Shown here piece by piece: positions 28,201 to 36,545 of a stretch of DNA of 38,263 bases. The position numbers and the translations under genes were made by a program. The stretch spans positions 1-38,263 of the IMG/VR virus record IMGVR_UViG_3300021956_000027; one strand, 5' to 3'. This stretch comes from a virus. How positions within the stretch are numbered: the stretch's first letter is position 1; the number at the start of each line of letters is the position of its first letter. The notes under the pieces were generated by a model that made no database searches, was not told where the DNA came from, and saw only the letters and a program-made list of their open reading frames with translations.

Positions 28201-29722
28201 CTGCTGCAATTTCCTTTTTTGCCGCTTCCGAAGTGAACCCTGGCATGGTCAAGCGTTCAAGACCATAATTCACAATTGCCAATGGACCGGCATAGGTAAG
28301 CGCAACACTTGCCGCATCATCCTCGGGAACACCTTCCATGATGGCGCGCGAATAAATCATTCCGACCGCATCGCGAAATGCCTGTTCCGCAGCAGTTGCT
28401 CGCCATGCGATTCGCGCAGCCACCGGGCCAGTAGCAAGTGCTGGCGCACCACCAAATCCGACTCCGACAAGTTCTCCGGCGATGAATGCACCGCCAACTG
28501 TCTTTGCACGCTGTTGAAGCTTGTGCGCCTCCATGCCAATCATGTCGGCAATGATTCCGATAGGACCATGCGGGGAAAGGCTTGTCGGGGTCGGACGCAT
28601 GGCTCCGGCAGCGGCTTGGTCGGCAATGACCTTGGCTTCTTGTTCGGATGCACCGCGATCAATGGCATTGGCATATGCCGTGTCTCGCGCTTGCTTGACA
28701 TAGTCGAACAGGTAATCAGCCTTCACATGCTGAATGACAGCCATCGCCGTTGGCGGTCCTTCATTCAGCTCCTTGTTCCACGCGATGATGCGCTTTGTGG
28801 AATCGGACTTCGTTTCCACTCCGGCCAACGATTCCATGAGTGCTGGCTTGCCTGCTACCTGCGTGGCGCTGTATTCCCACATGGCTCGCGTTCCATAGCC
28901 ATGTTGAAATCCCTTTACCGCAGTCAGGTTTTCACCAACCGACTTCAAAACCTCCGGAGCCTGCGGATCAAACATCCAAAACTCGGGAGAGAAGATCGCA
29001 TCAGGATTGTTCGGAAGAACGACCTGTGATGAGTCCACGAACATGTCGGAGATGTACTTGGCGGTCTTTTCCCATGCCGACAGGTGCGAAACGTCATCCT
29101 GCGCAATCGCCGCGAAGTTTGGGTTGGTCATGTAATCAGCAAGGACCGGCGCCGAGGTTGGCAGATCCTGGTTGACCACATCATCCATGCGGTACTGCTT
29201 CTGAAACGCCGCACGGTTGCGCGTGTAGATGTCGAAGCTGGCGCCAAGTGACGCGGCTTCCTGCTGTTGCTTTGCAACCTCATCGGGGTTCTTGTCGGCA
29301 ACCAACCCCATTGACGCCCGGATGGCTCGCCGTTGTCCTTCACGGATGTTGCCAAGTGCCTCGTCCCAAATATCGGGTGCGCTACCGATGATCGGGTTGC
29401 CGTTGTTGTCCAGCGGCGCTGGCGGCGGAAGCATCATGGCAAGGTTGCCAGCCGGCGGCGTGGCGGCCGTCTTGATGACATCGACCGGGATGTTCGGGGC
29501 GGCGTTGATGTTTGCCCCCAACACGGTGTCCCACATATGCACCGCGTCGGTCAACGTCATGGGGGGTGCCTTGCGAGTTTCCTGCGGGATCAATGCCTCC
29601 GTCATTTGAAGCGGGGTGCCATACGATTCCTCGCCAACCTTGTGCAAGATGTCCTGCACGCGGCTTTCCTGGTCGATTGCGTTCGGCTCCGGGACATTCA
29701 AAGGATTGAGGTCTTCATTCAT
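22274..29722 (-). CDS. Giant internal virion protein with zinc-peptidase motif (2482 aa)
   Basis: A 2482-aa protein from ATG 29722 (ATGA overlap with the 619-aa gene). It is largely helical. Hydrophobic stretches lie near 410-440 (GGAFIAGELVGVGFGGAP) and near 590. A polyvalent-protein-type segment near 660-735 contains YINKQGLLDALGRLN and YVKINSGDFFSKVGE. Near residue 1120 is AAHEFIHAYWNGF, an HExxH zinc-peptidase motif, followed by HEEALAYSGEVYF. The rest is coiled coil and helices, with apolar segments near the end (HGAVGMIPGGSQIYSGIT). Gene order (nozzle, small internal protein, 619 aa, giant) matches ejection proteins carried inside podovirus heads, which form a channel across the cell envelope. 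A lytic transglycosylase motif was not recognised. The gene takes 19 percent of the genome. Confidence 0.8.
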   Translation of the reverse strand: MNEDLNPLNVPEPNAIDQESRVQDILHKVGEESYGTPLQMTEALIPQETRKAPPMTLTDAVHMWDTVLGANINAAPNIPVDVIKTAATPPAGNLAMMLPPPAPLDNNGNPIIGSAPDIWDEALGNIREGQRRAIRASMGLVADKNPDEVAKQQQEAASLGASFDIYTRNRAAFQKQYRMDDVVNQDLPTSAPVLADYMTNPNFAAIAQDDVSHLSAWEKTAKYISDMFVDSSQVVLPNNPDAIFSPEFWMFDPQAPEVLKSVGENLTAVKGFQHGYGTRAMWEYSATQVAGKPALMESLAGVETKSDSTKRIIAWNKELNEGPPTAMAVIQHVKADYLFDYVKQARDTAYANAIDRGASEQEAKVIADQAAAGAMRPTPTSLSPHGPIGIIADMIGMEAHKLQQRAKTVGGAFIAGELVGVGFGGAPALATGPVAARIAWRATAAEQAFRDAVGMIYSRAIMEGVPEDDAASVALTYAGPLAIVNYGLERLTMPGFTSEAAKKEIAAATARRIEQAVAKPSVMAATRRVAGEYTGTLLKGSAFATLQVVGLELANDQARAASGMVPLIATPEGREQFGKNVADNLEYMLIGIAGMSVLSPTEHNPIMRAAQEAAAISRGKEVHAQLDTILRLSRESALRRRSPDAAASFQNDAAAAAEFPHIYINKQGLLDALGRLNIPIERLDQILPGASEQLKDQSNGEAGINGYVKINSGDFFSKVGETDLGRALRQHITADPDVPTYSEAVAAERFRSKFNDSPEEMVREVNDRVVKNEEHERQLDAIQQKFEQDALAAGRSPEESQVIGVFGRSMLRGLANALKLSPEEAHRKFGYRVVGEPTAARTAETPATRVEAEPMSESDVHPLSRAVGGLAARVSEHNARVANEGRDASHPEAKAGRALNDSVRKLQAAIDAKDEVDIASQSWRLRNRLKASREHLNANTVKAIETMLAKTDAFMQQRGLEISDPIGQEFVDGGNEHNVIAWMPPANGEPGTGTGGTITEVTEPGVVRVAGNQREVLQRGEVVATMHTAEQAAQAEANLAQREAALRARLTGTQAAERGAGAAETLHQEELRGASEPRLFQRPLEQPAFGPSEGVQGSFNLRTLEIMLTKRATWRTAAHEFIHAYWNGFLSISSMENAPPHVLRDIDTVLRWMGIEGATPEERRVKYMSMSLEERRPHEEALAYSGEVYFSEGKAPNEELRGVFERLSQWMLKLYGDIRGKLNDDYRARYGRDLPILTGEVRQVFDRWMAAEDTITHTETMREMKGVWQTREESPLNDAEWAEYQEKQQSAHDASVADLNTRSIQVQERIGRLEESTKRGIVAKAKKIRAAVREEIADAVSAEPLYRAMQFLKRGLIRNDKGEDVKSDTVVKLNRDVVVSMIGEDAAAALGGGKYGMLSKDGVHPDVVAEMFGFESGKAFVERLWVAPTFEKAVEFRTDQRMIREHSDLTDPKKIQRAVDEAVHNVARREFVALEFKLLARATEPVKIMAEAARSVAMDRINGMRIRDINQRQHILAESKAARTALDAVQATPPKIDMERIVKKARTAAVAQSLKDGKTEVEAALAGELAAVDARAKAQRRLDAFREKYGDKDPHEVAIRAKRQQLLQSHLATAALDALNEVDAAMDGIKKIFGSDEKIGKTRDFNMVLAARSILAHFGLGTSDKTPAEYTKNIEQFNPSLYADLKPILDRLSAGPQDYRELTMVEFRGVMDAVNALWENARRDKVMMIDGKRVAVAEAMEEFRARMEEIGPERKPVSGAASNFDWFMRNANEFKTVWRRVEHWCAAMDGPNGPGFFTKYLWRPIVGGMDAYRADYAKYVERYGDDVHALNLPAGKINAYELTDGRFEKPGAKVPGYTFGSANGGIGLLELLGAMAHAGNESNLRKMLLGYGWGHLDADGNLVTTKWDTFVNRMIKEGVLTKKHFDFLQAMWDRNEELGNLAQRAKYDMDGCYYDKIEPRAFETPWGVYKGGYVPAAVDEYLVSEIETIRNLKQIDADFRQEMPSVGFGFTKSRSEGFNEYLALDLRIIGKHIDSVLRYVHVAPRIKDVMRILNNREFRSQVDQLDPNAINKLIIPMLERAARNSITKPGLDPSVDRFWSTIRRRTSLNFMAANLRQIGHAGGFTAAYVKVDAGQLHSALAQYTMNPSQVATDIAKMSPMMDERLHNQVMDARDRLMDILEDRGPMGKTEAWFRNHGMFLSHALHNQMDIIIWLGKFNETMEKLGPEVGMDEAKQEAIHRADAAVRMTQGSAHAEDVARYQTGTPFAQAMFSFTGYLNTIANLNADEFVMSMRDMGIAKGAGRLVYSHIMAYAIPMLVFEGFAKTVSGDWNKKKHDSLLHDVLEFIFASYAHGAVGMIPGGSQIYSGITATAHAVQRVQGGPVPFHGDHIEVAPTIAALENATVGTAEAIARLTSKNKKVTGHNVRDVMTLMSLLTGVPTAPVAKPIGYMMDVNQKKIKPTSTYDYVRGAVSGVGSPASKNK

Positions 29723-31578
29723 CGGGGCATACCTGCTTCGATCCAAGTGCGAACAATGTTGGTCGGATTCACGGCAGCGCCATTGCGCTTGAGCGACGCC
29801 TCAATCTGCTTGCGGATGCTGTCGCTAATGACAGGCACCGACACGCCGTTGCGCGTTTCCTTGGCTTGCAGAATGATGTCAGGAGAATATCCCGTGATTG
29901 GTCCGGGCAATTCACGGACGCTTTCTCCACCAAAAAGTTTGCCAACCCAATGCTGTCCCCAGGTATTTGGCATGATTTTGTACGCATTCCAGATTGATTC
30001 TGATTCCATGCGTCCAATCCGATGAACATGGCGATCAATGATCTCCTGCTTCTCGCCATACTCAAGCACCTTGCCGCCCTTGTCCTTCTGCCGTGCGTCA
30101 ATCTCGCGCTTGATGTTTTCGCGCAAAGTCAAGGACATTGCCTTTGATTCATCATCATTGGGCTGAATGAACACAAGCTGCGGCATGCCATTCTGAACAA
30201 GCGCATCGTTCACCTGTTCGGCGTTGAGCGTGACTTCGTGATACTCAACGGGGTTCGGCCTGTTGACGCGCTCACGCCATGCGAGGTACGTCGATGTGGA
30301 CAGTTGATCGCGATACTTGTCCAGGTATTCGTTGGTCAACTTTTCAGGATTGCGCGCGATCTCCTCCAGCCGCGTTATCTCATCATGTCGCTGAAGCTTC
30401 AGCATGATGTCTTCGCGGTCCTTTGGCTTCAGCGCAGCAAGTTCGTTGACAGGGATGTCCCACACCGTGGAGTTCGGATCCTCGGTGCGGGCATAGATGC
30501 TGTCGATCAACTCCCGGTACTTGACATCGTTGTCTTCCTTGATCTGCGCGTAACGGTTGCGCAGATTCGCCGTCACCAGCCGGCGCATCTCGACATCCTT
30601 GATGTTGGACGCGATGTCAAGCGCCTCGGTCATGGTCGCCGGCGCCTGCTTGCCATCCGTTGATTCCGAATATTGCTTGGGATCGCTCGGGGACACAAGG
30701 ACGCCATGCTGCATGACGTTGTCGGTCAGCTCGTCAAGCACGGCGTGCTGGCGACCGACATCAATCTCCTTGCGCATCTTCGTTTCCGCCTCGGGGTCAA
30801 GTGCTTCCTTCCCCGAGTGTGCATCAAGGAACTGTTCCGCCATCGCGTACTGCTTCTTGGACATCATCAAGTCAACAATCCCGCCAGCGACGCGGGTGTT
30901 GATCTTGGTGACGATCTGCGTGCGCTGATCGGAATCCGCAGGCAAGCCCATCAGGTCAGCGGCCGTGTTGGCTTCGGCAATGGCGGTCGCAAGGTTGGCG
31001 TGGTATTCCACGTTTCCGATTGGGTCGAACTTGCCATCCGCATCGGCCTTGGCATTGAAGGACTGCACGGCCAGGTCGATATACCGCTCGCTGCGCGCGG
31101 CGGAAGTCTTGAGCAGGTAGTTCTTTGACTGAACCTCGCGATGTTCCGTGATCTTGGTCTGAAACGCCAGCATGTTGCGTGCCACGGCAGGCGCAAGCAG
31201 TTGCCGCTGCGTGTCATTCTTCATCCGGTCCATCGCCGACTGCGCAACCGAGGAAAGCGCGTCATGCGCCGAGGCATAGCCATCGATGGCATTCTTGCCA
31301 GTTGTGTACAGGTAACCGTTCTCGCCATGCACGATGTTGGTCATCTGCTCGGCGGCCCAGGCATCACCAGCCTTGGCATCGGCTTCGTTGATCGAATCCT
31401 GCAACGCGACGCCGGCGCGGTAACCAATCATCCCCGCCTCGACCATGCGTTGGCCGACCTCGACCTCTTGCTTTGCCGCGATGTTCTCCATCGGCTGGAT
31501 GCCAGGAGCCTGGAACGCGACATTCGGGACATCGGATTCCGAAACCTGCGGGACGAATGACGAAGGGACAGTTGGCAT
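29719..31578 (-). CDS. Internal virion (ejection) protein (619 aa)
   Basis: A 619-aa, almost wholly helical protein with GAGGAAG before ATG 31578. After a Pro-rich start (MPTVPSSFVPQVSESDVPN) come long amphipathic helices (MIGYRAGVALQDSINEADAK, AVARNMLAFQTKITEHREVQ) and regularly repeated segments of about 100 residues. Composition and position resemble the T7 gp15-like middle ejection protein, which leaves the capsid with the DNA and lines the envelope channel. No catalytic motif is seen. Stop and start with the giant protein overlap, so the two are probably made together. Confidence 0.75.
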   Translation of the reverse strand: MPTVPSSFVPQVSESDVPNVAFQAPGIQPMENIAAKQEVEVGQRMVEAGMIGYRAGVALQDSINEADAKAGDAWAAEQMTNIVHGENGYLYTTGKNAIDGYASAHDALSSVAQSAMDRMKNDTQRQLLAPAVARNMLAFQTKITEHREVQSKNYLLKTSAARSERYIDLAVQSFNAKADADGKFDPIGNVEYHANLATAIAEANTAADLMGLPADSDQRTQIVTKINTRVAGGIVDLMMSKKQYAMAEQFLDAHSGKEALDPEAETKMRKEIDVGRQHAVLDELTDNVMQHGVLVSPSDPKQYSESTDGKQAPATMTEALDIASNIKDVEMRRLVTANLRNRYAQIKEDNDVKYRELIDSIYARTEDPNSTVWDIPVNELAALKPKDREDIMLKLQRHDEITRLEEIARNPEKLTNEYLDKYRDQLSTSTYLAWRERVNRPNPVEYHEVTLNAEQVNDALVQNGMPQLVFIQPNDDESKAMSLTLRENIKREIDARQKDKGGKVLEYGEKQEIIDRHVHRIGRMESESIWNAYKIMPNTWGQHWVGKLFGGESVRELPGPITGYSPDIILQAKETRNGVSVPVISDSIRKQIEASLKRNGAAVNPTNIVRTWIEAGMPR

Positions 31579-31587
31579 GGTTCTTCC

Positions 31588-32358
31588 TCAAAATCTGCGA
31601 GTCGAGACACCGCCGAGCAATTCCTCAAACCGCTTGGTGCGCAGCCATGCCGCACCCATTTCCGAAGCACTTCCAAGCAGGCTGCTGAACGCGGCAATTG
31701 GCGCGTTGATCGTGCCAGCCGTGGCTTGCAGGTTGCTGGCGGTCGCCGCATCCATCGCCGACTGGTTTTGGTAATTGATCGCCTGCATTCGATACGCCTC
31801 GGCCTGCCGGACCTTGTTGGCGTCGATGTTCAGCTTGTCGAGTTCACGAATCACATCCATGCTGCCAAGGATTTCGGCGCTGGTTCCAACGCCGCCAGCA
31901 ATGCCGCGAGCAGCCAACGACGTTGCGGCGGACGAGCGAGCCTGACCAGCGCCCATCGTGTACCTGGCATATGTCTGCTCGCCGGCATGCATTGCCGACT
32001 CCGCAACGAACTCGGCATGACGCGCGTTCAAGTTCGCCATCTGACTGGCAAACCTGGCATTCTGCGCCTGCATCTTGAGCGCGTTCGATTGGCTGCTGGC
32101 CGCGAAATACGACCCGATTGCGGCATTGATCCCGCCGATCACGCCAAGGATCGCGCCACCACGGGTTAGGGTCGAGGACACCACATCCGACGTTCCACCC
32201 ATCGATGATGTGGAGGCCGGGCTGTACGTCTTCCACGCCTGTGCCGATGAAACAGGCGTCGGATCGGTCAACAGGGTTCCAAACGTGTATGGGTTCGGGT
32301 TGCTGAACCCAAACGACGCTGGCGGCTCCACAACATCGCTGCGCGTGACGAGTCCCAT
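31588..32358 (-). CDS. Small internal virion protein, gp14-like (256 aa)
   Basis: A 256-aa protein behind GGAGGC, ATG 32358. A Ser/Pro-rich first 60 residues are followed by a hydrophobic stretch (GGAILGVIGGINAAIGSYFA, about 66-86). A long Ala/Gln-rich helical part comes next (NALKMQAQNARFASQMANLN, MHAGEQTYARYTMGAGQARS, AARGIAGGVGTSAEILGS). This is the typical make-up of the smallest podovirus ejection protein (T7 gp14 type), which inserts in the outer membrane. It lies between the nozzle and the 619-aa protein. Homology is by pattern and order, not by search. Confidence 0.78.
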   Translation of the reverse strand: MGLVTRSDVVEPPASFGFSNPNPYTFGTLLTDPTPVSSAQAWKTYSPASTSSMGGTSDVVSSTLTRGGAILGVIGGINAAIGSYFAASSQSNALKMQAQNARFASQMANLNARHAEFVAESAMHAGEQTYARYTMGAGQARSSAATSLAARGIAGGVGTSAEILGSMDVIRELDKLNIDANKVRQAEAYRMQAINYQNQSAMDAATASNLQATAGTINAPIAAFSSLLGSASEMGAAWLRTKRFEELLGGVSTRRF

Positions 32359-32359
32359 G

Positions 32360-35083
32360 TCAGCCTCCGATGCTTGCCTCGACCGTCATGCTGACAATCG
32401 TGAGCGGTAGTGGGTCGCTCTGACGGACATACACCTGCCCGCTCGATGCCCATGATGGATTCAACACGATCAAGACCTCGTCGGACTTCAATTCCGGCGG
32501 GGTTCCGTACGGTTCCGTGGTTCTCTGCTTGGCTTCGACAAGATGATCGACATCCGGGCCGATGAAGATGCCGGAGGACCGCAGCACCCGCAGCCAAGCC
32601 TTGTTGATGTTCTTCATGTGACCCTGCCCAAAACCGTCAATCTGCAACGTAAGCGGCAGGGTCTGAAGATCGCTTTCATATGGCAAACCAGCCACCACCT
32701 TGACAGCAGGGCGGTCCACGGTGATGGATCCGGAGGTCACGACCTTTTGCGTCATCACGGCGCCATCGCCAAGGATGCTGACGGTCTTGCCTTCCAAATG
32801 CGACAAACCGCTGAACGTGCCAAACGCGCTAGCCCAGCTGCTAGTGGCCACGCCACGCAATCCTGACGAAGATGGGATCACGCGATCAGGTCGAACAGTC
32901 GCATCATTGGCACCCACCACCGTGTTGATGGTCAGGCGATATTCCTCGCCATCGGTGCCTGTCAACACGATGACATCACCTACACCGGGATACCCAGGCA
33001 ATCCAAACATGCCAACAGGTGCAATGTGCAGATTGAGCAGTTCCGATGGTCCCCAAGTCGTTCCCCCGGTCAACGTCATCAATTGCGTAACGTCGGTGTT
33101 TGTGCCATCGAATGACAACCCGCTGTCAACAAAGAATGCCAGCGATGCATCCGTGATTGTCCGGCTTTGCATGCGCTCGATGTACCGAACCGTGTTGCCG
33201 TTGACAGTTCGCTTGACAATCACATACAGCGCATCCTCGGTGCCTTCCGCAACCGCCGTGCAACTCTCAAACACACCGTCCGTGTCATGCTGGTGCCATG
33301 CGCCAATCTCCTGCTCCGGCACATAGGTCAAGCCGAGCAACTTGCCAGTCGATGACACAAACCAAAGCACCTGGTATGGCGCCTTGGTGTAGCACATGTC
33401 AAGGATGTCATAGGTGTCAAACAGGTGCGTCGCCCGGATCGACAGGTCGCCCGTGACGAAGCCGCTTGCCTGCCATGAGTATCCCAGCTCGCGGACATGC
33501 CCGCCGCGCGCGGAACAATAGACAACGGTGTTGTTCACCAACGTCGGCTGGACATTGTTGGCGCCGACATACGCCTGCGGTCGCACCGAGATTGTGCTTG
33601 GTGTGATCGCGTCGCTGTTGATCGGGGACACGCGCCATTCGGCCGCACTTGTCAGCAGCAGCAACTGGGTGAGCGGAACAATGTGACGGATCGTGTTGGC
33701 TTCACGCGATGCCACGCGAATCGACACACGGTCGCCATCCTCGACGGGAATGGAGTACGACATGTCGCTCTCCGTTCCCGACCTGGTGAACCACAGGTGC
33801 TGCGGGTCATTGTTGGTGCCGGCAAACACACGCCGCTGCTCGAAGTAACTGACAGCCTGCGGATAATCGCCAGTTCCCGCAAACACGGTGTCAGCAATCT
33901 TTGGGGTGTTGCCAAGGTCCGGCGAGATGTTGTTGTCAACAAATGTGGTTGTGGACGATTGACCAATCAGACCATACAACCCGCTTTGCCGCTTGTACAC
34001 GTTGTAGCGCGCCGCGCCGGAAACAGCAGACCACGACAATTGGTTGTATGCACCATCGACGTACAGGTTGTTCACGACATGACCAGCCGGCGACACCGTG
34101 CTTTCGTTGACACCATCGGAAGCAACCGAGGTGATGACGTAATAGTTGTCGATGTCGTACGCGCGCACGCTGGCCTGCGCAAGGCCGCCAGTACCCGAAT
34201 ATGCGGTGTATGTGCTGGTGTCAACAATGACACCCGTGTCAATCTGCATTACCGAGAAAGTGGAGGTTCCAGGAACCGTGTGGACGATGTAGAACCCATC
34301 GACGAATTGCGTCATGCTGGCAGACACGCCGCTGATGTACACGCTCTGACCCTTCACAAACCCGTGTTCCGAGTTGGTGGTGAACACGCCCGGATTCGCA
34401 AGGCTGACCGCCGTGATCTTGTTGGCGCGACCACGGTACGCCGTGACAGTCGGGGCGGATGTTGGCGCCGTGACGGTGGGTGCGAATGAAATGATCGCAA
34501 GCTGCCAATTCGTCGTGCCATACCGCCGCAACTCGCGCGGCGCGTAGGACGGATGCACCAGCGTCAACACATCGGCGGATTGCACATAGTGGATGTCAAA
34601 CAGGTCCGCCTCTGCATACGGGCTGGGGATTTCGTAAATTGTCCCAGTCGGAAGCTGATACCAATACGTTGTGTTGGTAGGCAGATTTCCAGTAGTTGCC
34701 GCAATGCAGTAATACCTGCGGCTCAAATATGTAACAAGGTCGCCAATTGCATACGTTGTGGCGCCGTTGTATGCGGACAGTCCCGAGGTGGCAAGGTATG
34801 CGCCTTGCGTGTAGAACCGGATGTACCCAGCGCCCAGTTCAATCACCATTGTCTGCGTGGTGCTGTAGGTGAACGGGATGAGCCTTGACTTCTTGCTGCT
34901 GTCCTTCACGGTCGCGACGTACTTGAAACCCGGACGGTTCTCGACCGGACCCTGCGGACGCGAGATGAAGTTGCGGACCTTTGCCGCGCCCGTCTGATAG
35001 TGAACATCGTCGATGCGCCCATACATTTCGGGCGCAAGTTCACCGGAAGCGAACGACCTGAAGAATGTCCGCGTGTTTGCCAT
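32360..35083 (-). CDS. Tail nozzle / tubular protein B-like protein (907 aa)
   Basis: A 907-aa protein whose N-terminus (FFRSFASGELAPEMYGRIDD, RNFISRPQGPVENRPGFKYV) is characteristic of the large podovirus tail tube or stabilisation protein (T7 gp12-like nozzle). Beta-propeller-like repeats make up most of the rest. A surface module near residue 220-290 has TTNSEHGFVKGQSVYISGVS, related to the AHG modules of the 350-aa protein. An Ig-like fibronectin-type segment near 310-390 contains YYVITSVASDGVNESTVSPA. It forms the tail tip below the adaptor ring and controls DNA release. ATG 35083 is 3 bases past the adaptor stop. Confidence 0.88.
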   Translation of the reverse strand: MANTRTFFRSFASGELAPEMYGRIDDVHYQTGAAKVRNFISRPQGPVENRPGFKYVATVKDSSKKSRLIPFTYSTTQTMVIELGAGYIRFYTQGAYLATSGLSAYNGATTYAIGDLVTYLSRRYYCIAATTGNLPTNTTYWYQLPTGTIYEIPSPYAEADLFDIHYVQSADVLTLVHPSYAPRELRRYGTTNWQLAIISFAPTVTAPTSAPTVTAYRGRANKITAVSLANPGVFTTNSEHGFVKGQSVYISGVSASMTQFVDGFYIVHTVPGTSTFSVMQIDTGVIVDTSTYTAYSGTGGLAQASVRAYDIDNYYVITSVASDGVNESTVSPAGHVVNNLYVDGAYNQLSWSAVSGAARYNVYKRQSGLYGLIGQSSTTTFVDNNISPDLGNTPKIADTVFAGTGDYPQAVSYFEQRRVFAGTNNDPQHLWFTRSGTESDMSYSIPVEDGDRVSIRVASREANTIRHIVPLTQLLLLTSAAEWRVSPINSDAITPSTISVRPQAYVGANNVQPTLVNNTVVYCSARGGHVRELGYSWQASGFVTGDLSIRATHLFDTYDILDMCYTKAPYQVLWFVSSTGKLLGLTYVPEQEIGAWHQHDTDGVFESCTAVAEGTEDALYVIVKRTVNGNTVRYIERMQSRTITDASLAFFVDSGLSFDGTNTDVTQLMTLTGGTTWGPSELLNLHIAPVGMFGLPGYPGVGDVIVLTGTDGEEYRLTINTVVGANDATVRPDRVIPSSSGLRGVATSSWASAFGTFSGLSHLEGKTVSILGDGAVMTQKVVTSGSITVDRPAVKVVAGLPYESDLQTLPLTLQIDGFGQGHMKNINKAWLRVLRSSGIFIGPDVDHLVEAKQRTTEPYGTPPELKSDEVLIVLNPSWASSGQVYVRQSDPLPLTIVSMTVEASIGG

Positions 35084-35086
35084 GTG

Positions 35087-35767
35087 TCAGCGTCCGGAGG
35101 TCCAGGGGACAATGTGTTCGGGCTTGATGCTGCGCTGCTGCGAATCCGACTCCTGCGCTTCCTTAAGGTACGACATCATCATCTGCATGCAACGCTTGGA
35201 TTCAGCGGCGCCAGCCTCGCCCTTGAGCAGAGGGCCAGCAAGCATCGACGCAAGGTGCCACACCAGCGTCTGCGTGAACAGCGGCGAGAACAGGTTGGTG
35301 TCGGTCACATGGACGGTGTAACGCAGCACCGCCGACTCCTGGTTGGTCAGCAGCACCTGCGTGCCATCGTCAAGAGTCTCGACGGTGAACGGCTGCGGCA
35401 CATACCGCCCCGCCGCGACCATTGGCGAGTAGTTGTACAGGTACATCGGCGTGTCGCTCGGCACGAAATGCGTCGAGTAATCGTCGCCGGCGTCGGCAGG
35501 AAGCACCGCGATGATGTTGATCGCGCTGACCGGGACGCCATAGGCGTACTTCCATTCCGGCCAGTTGTTGGTCATGGACGCGAGGGCGGCGCGCCGCATG
35601 GAGAAGTTCCAGTAGTGCATCTCCAGCAGGCTGTCGCGCGCAATCGGGTAGAACCGATGGCAATGGTCGGACTGCGCCGAACCTTCCGGAGGATCAATGC
35701 TGGACAGCGTCGCGGTGTCACCGAGGTACGCCAGCGCCAGGTTGCAGATGTCAACTTCGGATGCCAT
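35087..35767 (-). CDS. Tail adaptor / tubular protein A-like protein (226 aa)
   Basis: A 226-aa helical protein behind AAAGGAGG. MASEVDICNLALAYLGDTAT and the following FYPIARDSLLEMHYWNFSMR are the hallmark of the podovirus adaptor family (T7 gp11-like). It forms a ring under the portal and connects it to the nozzle. The C-terminal helix (LKEAQESDSQQRSI) is expected to reach into the portal. Its length is normal for the family, and it directly precedes the nozzle gene. Confidence 0.9.
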   Translation of the reverse strand: MASEVDICNLALAYLGDTATLSSIDPPEGSAQSDHCHRFYPIARDSLLEMHYWNFSMRRAALASMTNNWPEWKYAYGVPVSAINIIAVLPADAGDDYSTHFVPSDTPMYLYNYSPMVAAGRYVPQPFTVETLDDGTQVLLTNQESAVLRYTVHVTDTNLFSPLFTQTLVWHLASMLAGPLLKGEAGAAESKRCMQMMMSYLKEAQESDSQQRSIKPEHIVPWTSGR

Positions 35768-35783
35768 TCAGTCCTCCTTTGCA

Positions 35784-35822
35784 AGAGAGGGGAGCCGTGG
35801 TTGCCCAACGACTCCCCTCTTT
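35784..35822. other. Hairpin between head and tail gene blocks (attenuator candidate)
   Basis: AGAGGGGAG (35786-35794) pairs perfectly with CTCCCCTCT (35812-35820) around a 17-base loop, between the 61-aa gene and the adaptor gene. The minus strand lacks a good T tract after it (only CTT), so full termination is doubtful. A partial terminator or RNA-processing/stability element that raises capsid over tail expression is possible. Confidence 0.45.
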
Positions 35823-35842
35823 GCCTTGCAGCGTCGTGAGAC

Positions 35843-36028
35843 TCACTCCGCGGCTTCAGTCACCTCGACCGCCTGCTTCCGTCCCCGCTTGACAGCGGGT
35901 TCCTTGGGCTGCTCGCCATCGGCGTATTCCACGCAGACATTGAGCGGGCCGTTCAGCTCAAACACATCGCCGGCACGCCGGAACGAGTTGTCGATGAAGC
36001 AGTCAACCTTTGCGATGACCTTTGCCAT
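35843..36028 (-). CDS. Small protein after the cement gene (61 aa)
   Basis: A 61-aa protein with AAGGAGA before ATG 36028. It starts MAKVIAKVDCFIDNSFRRAG with a short strand-rich fold (DVFELNGPLNVCVEY) and has a charged Lys/Glu tail (KRGRKQAVEVTEAAE). Short proteins with this FxxxxxRxG-DxF pattern are frequent near phage capsid genes; I know no function. A minor head or joining protein is a possible role. Confidence 0.7.
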   Translation of the reverse strand: MAKVIAKVDCFIDNSFRRAGDVFELNGPLNVCVEYADGEQPKEPAVKRGRKQAVEVTEAAE

Positions 36029-36047
36029 GTCGTGTGTCTCCTTGTGA

Positions 36048-36512
36048 TTAGATCACGCTGAAACCCGAAGCGTAGTACTTCTTGCCGTCGCCGATGTCGT
36101 TGACGACGTAAGCGTTCACGCTGCCGGTCGAGGGAGCGGTGCCAGTCACGGTGTACTTGGCACCGATGTACTGCGTCCCCTTGGAGAACAGCGCGGGGTT
36201 GATGCGGACGGCGAACTGCGCCTTTGCCGTCAGGCTGGCAAGCGCGACAGCGCCAGCCGAACCCAGCGTGACAACGCCCGTGGACAGGGCGGTGTCGGTG
36301 GCGCCGATCACATCAATCGTGAGGCTGGTCAGGTTGTTGAACGCAGCGACGATGGTGAAGACCACATACAGGTCATCGCCTTCGCCGATGTCACGGGCGA
36401 CCGACAGGTCGAGCGTGTTGGTGGAAACGGCGGTCGCCGTGATCGCCTGCCCGGTGATGACGCCGGTGGCAGGGACGGTTCCCGAGAGAATCGAGTTGTT
36501 CTCAAGAATCAT
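36048..36512 (-). CDS. Capsid cement protein (Bbp16-like)
   Basis: A 154-aa protein with AAAGAGGT upstream. MILENNSILSGTVPATGVIT and DLSVARDIGEGDDLYVVFTI, followed by alternating strands and KGTQYIGAKYTVTGTAPSTG, match the Bbp16 cement protein of BPP-1, a jelly roll that binds on the capsid surface and stabilises it. The gene is directly downstream of the major capsid gene, as in BPP-1. No membrane or signal segment. Confidence 0.85.
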   Translation of the reverse strand: MILENNSILSGTVPATGVITGQAITATAVSTNTLDLSVARDIGEGDDLYVVFTIVAAFNNLTSLTIDVIGATDTALSTGVVTLGSAGAVALASLTAKAQFAVRINPALFSKGTQYIGAKYTVTGTAPSTGSVNAYVVNDIGDGKKYYASGFSVI

Positions 36513-36545
36513 TGGGTGTACCTCTTTCTTGGTTGGATGTCAGGT

